From assembly GCA_900557555.1 (NCBI GenBank), contig USTH01000054.1, forward strand, positions 1-8,250: 8,250 bases of DNA, written 5' to 3'. The notes beneath the pieces are model-generated. The model saw nothing but the letters and a program-made list of their open reading frames with translations. It did not search any database and was not told the DNA's origin. Source of the DNA: an uncultured Prevotellaceae bacterium (GTDB taxonomy: Bacteria; Bacteroidota; Bacteroidia; Bacteroidales; Bacteroidaceae). Numbering within the stretch: the first letter of the stretch is position 1; each line of letters begins with the position of its first letter. Shown one piece after another: positions 5,999-8,250 of this stretch. The position numbers and the translations under genes were made by a program.

Positions 5999-7312
5999 TT
6001 AGTCTTGAGGATGGTCCTGTCGGAAAGCCTTCATGCGCTCTTCCAATATGGGGTAGAGATCTTCTCTCATTCTGGAGGTACAAGCACGCACCCCAGGCTG
6101 ATCTGAGCCAGTGGTATCAAGATTGATGCTGCTTACACCATAGTGTATGAGTTCAGTTACAAGCTGTCCGCCCGTCATTCCGGGGTAGCTCAACGAGAAG
6201 AAGAAACCATCGCCTATAGGTTCGGTAACATCGTTGGGGTATGTGATGGTAAAACCATTGTCGAGGAATATCTTCTTCATCTTCTGTGCACGTACGGCAT
6301 ATTCCTTGGTGTCGGCCACAAAGTTTATCTTTCCTTCACAACTGAGCCGCAACATTTCGGCGTAGCCATACTGTGTCGAAGAGGTACACCCGCTTGTTAT
6401 CATATATAGTATGCTGGCTATAAAGGTAGGCCCGAAGATGCCAGAGTCGTTGTATCGCTCTGCAAGAGCAGGAAAGTGGCGGTCAAAAAGGATATCGCTG
6501 ACACATACCAACGCCATGCGTTGCCCTGCGTACGAGAATATCTTGCTGGAACTGAGCATGAGAATATAATTGTCCGTATAGCGTGCCACAGTACGCACAT
6601 AAGGCGGCTCATACGGGTGAGAAAGGTCACGTCGGTTGTCCATGGCAAAATAAGCAAGATCCTCCATTACGATAACATCGTACTTAGTTGCCATTTCGCC
6701 AATAATCTGCAACTCTTCCTCTTCAAGTGATATCCAAGCAGGATTGTTGGGGTTGCTGTAGACAATGGCGGCAATATCGTTGTCCTTTAGTTCCTCCTCT
6801 AATTTTGAACGCAGGGCTTTGCCGCGGAATGAGTAGATGTCAAACTCTTTCCACCCAATGCCAAGGATTCTAAGCTGACTCTTCTGTATGGGGAAACCAG
6901 GGTCAATAAACAGCACCTTGTTCTTGCTTTTGTCACGCTGGCAACAAGCTATGAACGAGCCAAAACTGCCCGCCACGCTTCCCACAGTGGGGATGCAGGC
7001 ACGCGGTGATATATCAACATTGATAAAAGCCTTTACAAACTTGCTGGCAGCATCTTTAACTTCCTTTACGCCTGCTGCAGCTGGATATTGGCTGATTATA
7101 CCACTGTCGAGAGCCCGTTTCTCGGCCTCGATGCCATAGTGGTTGGCTGGCAATCCAGGACTGCCCTGATCCATGCGAATAAACGGAATGCCAGTCTTCT
7201 GCTCCAGATACTGTGCCACCAGCAGGGTCTCTCCAATGGTAGCATGACTGAGGTCTGACACGTGGTTTACCTCTGCTGCCTCCGCTACGAGTTCGTCTGA
7301 AAAAATCTTCAT
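5999..7312 (-). CDS. PLP-dependent class I/II aminotransferase
   Basis: A 437-residue fold-type I enzyme that would move an amino group between an amino acid and a 2-oxo acid using pyridoxal phosphate. Visible landmarks are the substrate-side QGSPGLP (49-55), YPAAAGVKEVKDA (76-88), PNNPAW (188-193), the cofactor-contacting DLAY (218-221, Asp218 and Tyr221), the Schiff-base lysine Lys257 in SSSKIFSYAGQR (254-265), and the C-terminal arginine region VRACTSRM (408-415) that should bind the substrate carboxylate. The chain is somewhat longer than the common 390-410 residues and belongs to a type I associate with Bacteroidales. An ATG 27 bases upstream is possible, but the start at 7312 gives the compact MKIFSDELV N-terminus. 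It sits 44 bp after the upstream ligase gene. Beside two aryl-acid ligases, an aromatic or branched-chain amino acid is the likely substrate, though aspartate/alanine-type activity cannot be excluded. Confidence 0.88.
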   Translation of the reverse strand: MKIFSDELVAEAAEVNHVSDLSHATIGETLLVAQYLEQKTGIPFIRMDQGSPGLPANHYGIEAEKRALDSGIISQYPAAAGVKEVKDAASKFVKAFINVDISPRACIPTVGSVAGSFGSFIACCQRDKSKNKVLFIDPGFPIQKSQLRILGIGWKEFDIYSFRGKALRSKLEEELKDNDIAAIVYSNPNNPAWISLEEEELQIIGEMATKYDVIVMEDLAYFAMDNRRDLSHPYEPPYVRTVARYTDNYILMLSSSKIFSYAGQRMALVCVSDILFDRHFPALAERYNDSGIFGPTFIASILYMITSGCTSSTQYGYAEMLRLSCEGKINFVADTKEYAVRAQKMKKIFLDNGFTITYPNDVTEPIGDGFFFSLSYPGMTGGQLVTELIHYGVSSINLDTTGSDQPGVRACTSRMREDLYPILEERMKAFRQDHPQD

Positions 7313-7339
7313 TATATTTAGCCTGTTTTTATATGTCAA
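7311..7339 (-). promoter_or_regulatory. Exact TTGACA-N17-TATAAT match overlapping a start codon
   Basis: On the minus strand the gap between the partial ligase and the aminotransferase reads TTGACA (7334-7339), a 17-base spacer, then TATAAT (7311-7316), whose last two bases are the AT of the aminotransferase ATG at 7310-7312. This equals the textbook sigma-70 consensus. The main sigma factor of Bacteroidetes prefers TTTG and TAnnTTTG boxes, and initiation here would begin inside the coding sequence. The site may therefore be inactive in its host, or may only serve downstream genes. A 6-bp inverted repeat CAACTG/CAGTTG (7337-7342, 7358-7363) overlaps its upstream side. Confidence 0.3.
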
Positions 7340-7356
7340 CTGCTGGCCTCTGCCTG

Positions 7357-8250
7357 TCAGTTGTGAAAGTTGCGTTTGTCAAGTACATGTTTGGCCTTAC
7401 CTGTAGAGCGTTCGATACCGAAAGGTGGCTTAATGTGTATGTTCGGCTTTATGCCTACAAGCGACACGATGCGGTCATAGAGCGGTTTGATGAACGGCAT
7501 TTGTTCTTTGGGGCTTGCGCTGAAGAACTCTGGTCGCAGCTCCACGTCGAGGTCAAAGGTATCTTCGTTGTTAATACGGTCTACAGTGATAAAATAATAC
7601 GGGGTGAATGCTGTAAATTCGGTCAGTACGGTCTCAATCTGAGAGGGGAAAACATTGACACCACGGATAATCATCATATCGTCAGAGCGTCCAAGAATGC
7701 GATCCATTCTGACGGCTGTACGCCCACACTCACATCTGTCGTAAACCAGACGTGTGAGGTCGCGTGTGCGATAGCGCAAAATTGGCATAGCCTCTTTGCA
7801 GAGCGATGTAAACACAAGCTCACCGAATTCGCCTGGAGCGCAGGGTTCGAGTGTGTCGGGGTTGATTATTTCGGGATAAAACATATCTTCCCAAAGGTGA
7901 GTGCCTTTTTGGTATTCGCACTCGCCACCTACACCCGGACCGCACATCTCAGTCAGGCCATAGATATCGTAGGCTTTTATGTGGAGTTTGCGTTGAAGTT
8001 CCTTGCGCATTCCCTCTGTCCACGGTTCTGCACCGAAGAAACCCACACGTAGTTTCATATTGTAGATACTAACCTTGTTTGACTGATGAATGGCTTCCGC
8101 CAACCGCAGTGCATAGGAGGGAGTACAGGCAAGCACCGTGGAACCAAAATCCTGCATAAGCATAATCTGCTTTTCGGTGTTGCCAGCAGATGTCGGTAGT
8201 TGGGTCGCTCCCAAGAGCGATGCTCCGTCATGAGCACCAAGTCCACCAGT
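7357..8250 (-). CDS. paaK: Phenylacetate-CoA ligase family enzyme, second copy (5' end outside window)
   Basis: The frame is open from the right edge to a TGA at 7357-7359, giving 297 residues with no convincing start; a TTG at 8214 is internal. It is collinear with residues 143-438 of the complete ligase downstream, beginning at the matching TGGLG, so about 140 N-terminal residues including the SSSGTTG loop lie outside. Retained motifs are GAEPWTEGMR, YDIYGLTEMCGPGVG, GEFGELVFT, RYRTRD, GRSDDM and the C-terminal STGKAKHVLDKR with the candidate catalytic lysine. The four cysteines (CGP, EC, CECGR) match those of the other copy. By eye about half the residues are identical, so this is an old duplication, not a recent repeat. 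Differences fall in the acid-pocket region (for example GAHDGASLLGATQLPTS versus GFQYGAERLGALTVPAA), suggesting a different carboxylic-acid substrate. The 44-bp spacing to the aminotransferase implies co-transcription. Confidence 0.9.
   Translation of the reverse strand, partial: TGGLGAHDGASLLGATQLPTSAGNTEKQIMLMQDFGSTVLACTPSYALRLAEAIHQSNKVSIYNMKLRVGFFGAEPWTEGMRKELQRKLHIKAYDIYGLTEMCGPGVGGECEYQKGTHLWEDMFYPEIINPDTLEPCAPGEFGELVFTSLCKEAMPILRYRTRDLTRLVYDRCECGRTAVRMDRILGRSDDMMIIRGVNVFPSQIETVLTEFTAFTPYYFITVDRINNEDTFDLDVELRPEFFSASPKEQMPFIKPLYDRIVSLVGIKPNIHIKPPFGIERSTGKAKHVLDKRNFHN

Noticed and set aside
7333..8052. 239-codon open frame on the plus strand
   Set aside because: It is fully antisense to the second ligase, whose motifs are unambiguous. 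No family resemblance or start signal was seen.
8212..8214. TTG as a start codon of the second ligase
   Set aside because: The frame continues upstream with residues matching the other ligase (TGGLG and onward), so the gene is simply cut by the window edge.
3772..8250. The two ligase genes as a recent DNA repeat or site for recombination
   Set aside because: The nucleotide sequences have diverged widely; similarity is at protein level with only short identical DNA runs.

Overview
The window holds one strand-consistent gene cluster. All eight recognisable genes lie on the minus strand and are read from high to low coordinates. The protein styles suggest a gut-type Bacteroidales (Bacteroides/Prevotella/Muribaculaceae range): a PaaK ligase of the Bacteroides type, a phosphate-selective porin O/P-like outer-membrane protein, A/T-rich start regions with weak or no Shine-Dalgarno sequences, and moderate GC. 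This is inferred from protein and codon style; there is no rRNA or other marker gene here.

In transcription order the layout is: (1) a phenylacetate-CoA-ligase-family enzyme whose N-terminus lies beyond the right edge (7357-8250); (2) a PLP-dependent class I/II aminotransferase (5999-7312); (3) a short-chain dehydrogenase (5177-5971); (4) a second, complete phenylacetate-CoA ligase (3772-5088); (5) a small tandem ACT-domain protein (3279-3710); (6) a sodium:solute symporter (1637-3160); (7) an outer-membrane porin (561-1622); (8) a PaaI-like hotdog thioesterase (133-546). A perfect 12-bp hairpin at 93-120 closes the cluster. On its other side, 3-83 on the plus strand looks like the last 26 codons of a convergent gene.

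The genes suggest an organic-acid/acyl-CoA module. The porin and symporter could move an organic acid or amino acid across the two membranes. The aminotransferase would interconvert amino and 2-oxo acids. The two ligases would make aryl- or acyl-CoA thioesters, and the thioesterase would release the free acid. The ACT protein could sense an amino acid, and the SDR could reduce or oxidise a carbonyl. Aromatic (phenylalanine/tyrosine/tryptophan-derived) acids are the best guess because of the PaaK and PaaI families, but no substrate can be proved from sequence.

Spacing is tight (14 bp) around the porin, moderate (27-61 bp) between several genes, and wide (88 and 118 bp) before the complete ligase and before the symporter. 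No Bacteroides-type promoter (TAnnTTTG) was found by eye in the gaps, so the main promoter probably lies beyond the right edge. One gap carries an exact TTGACA-N17-TATAAT match whose -10 box runs into the aminotransferase start codon. I saw no tRNA, rRNA, CRISPR array, insertion sequence or phage gene. This is mostly a metabolic operon; the paired ligases and the linked transport genes are its most unusual aspects.
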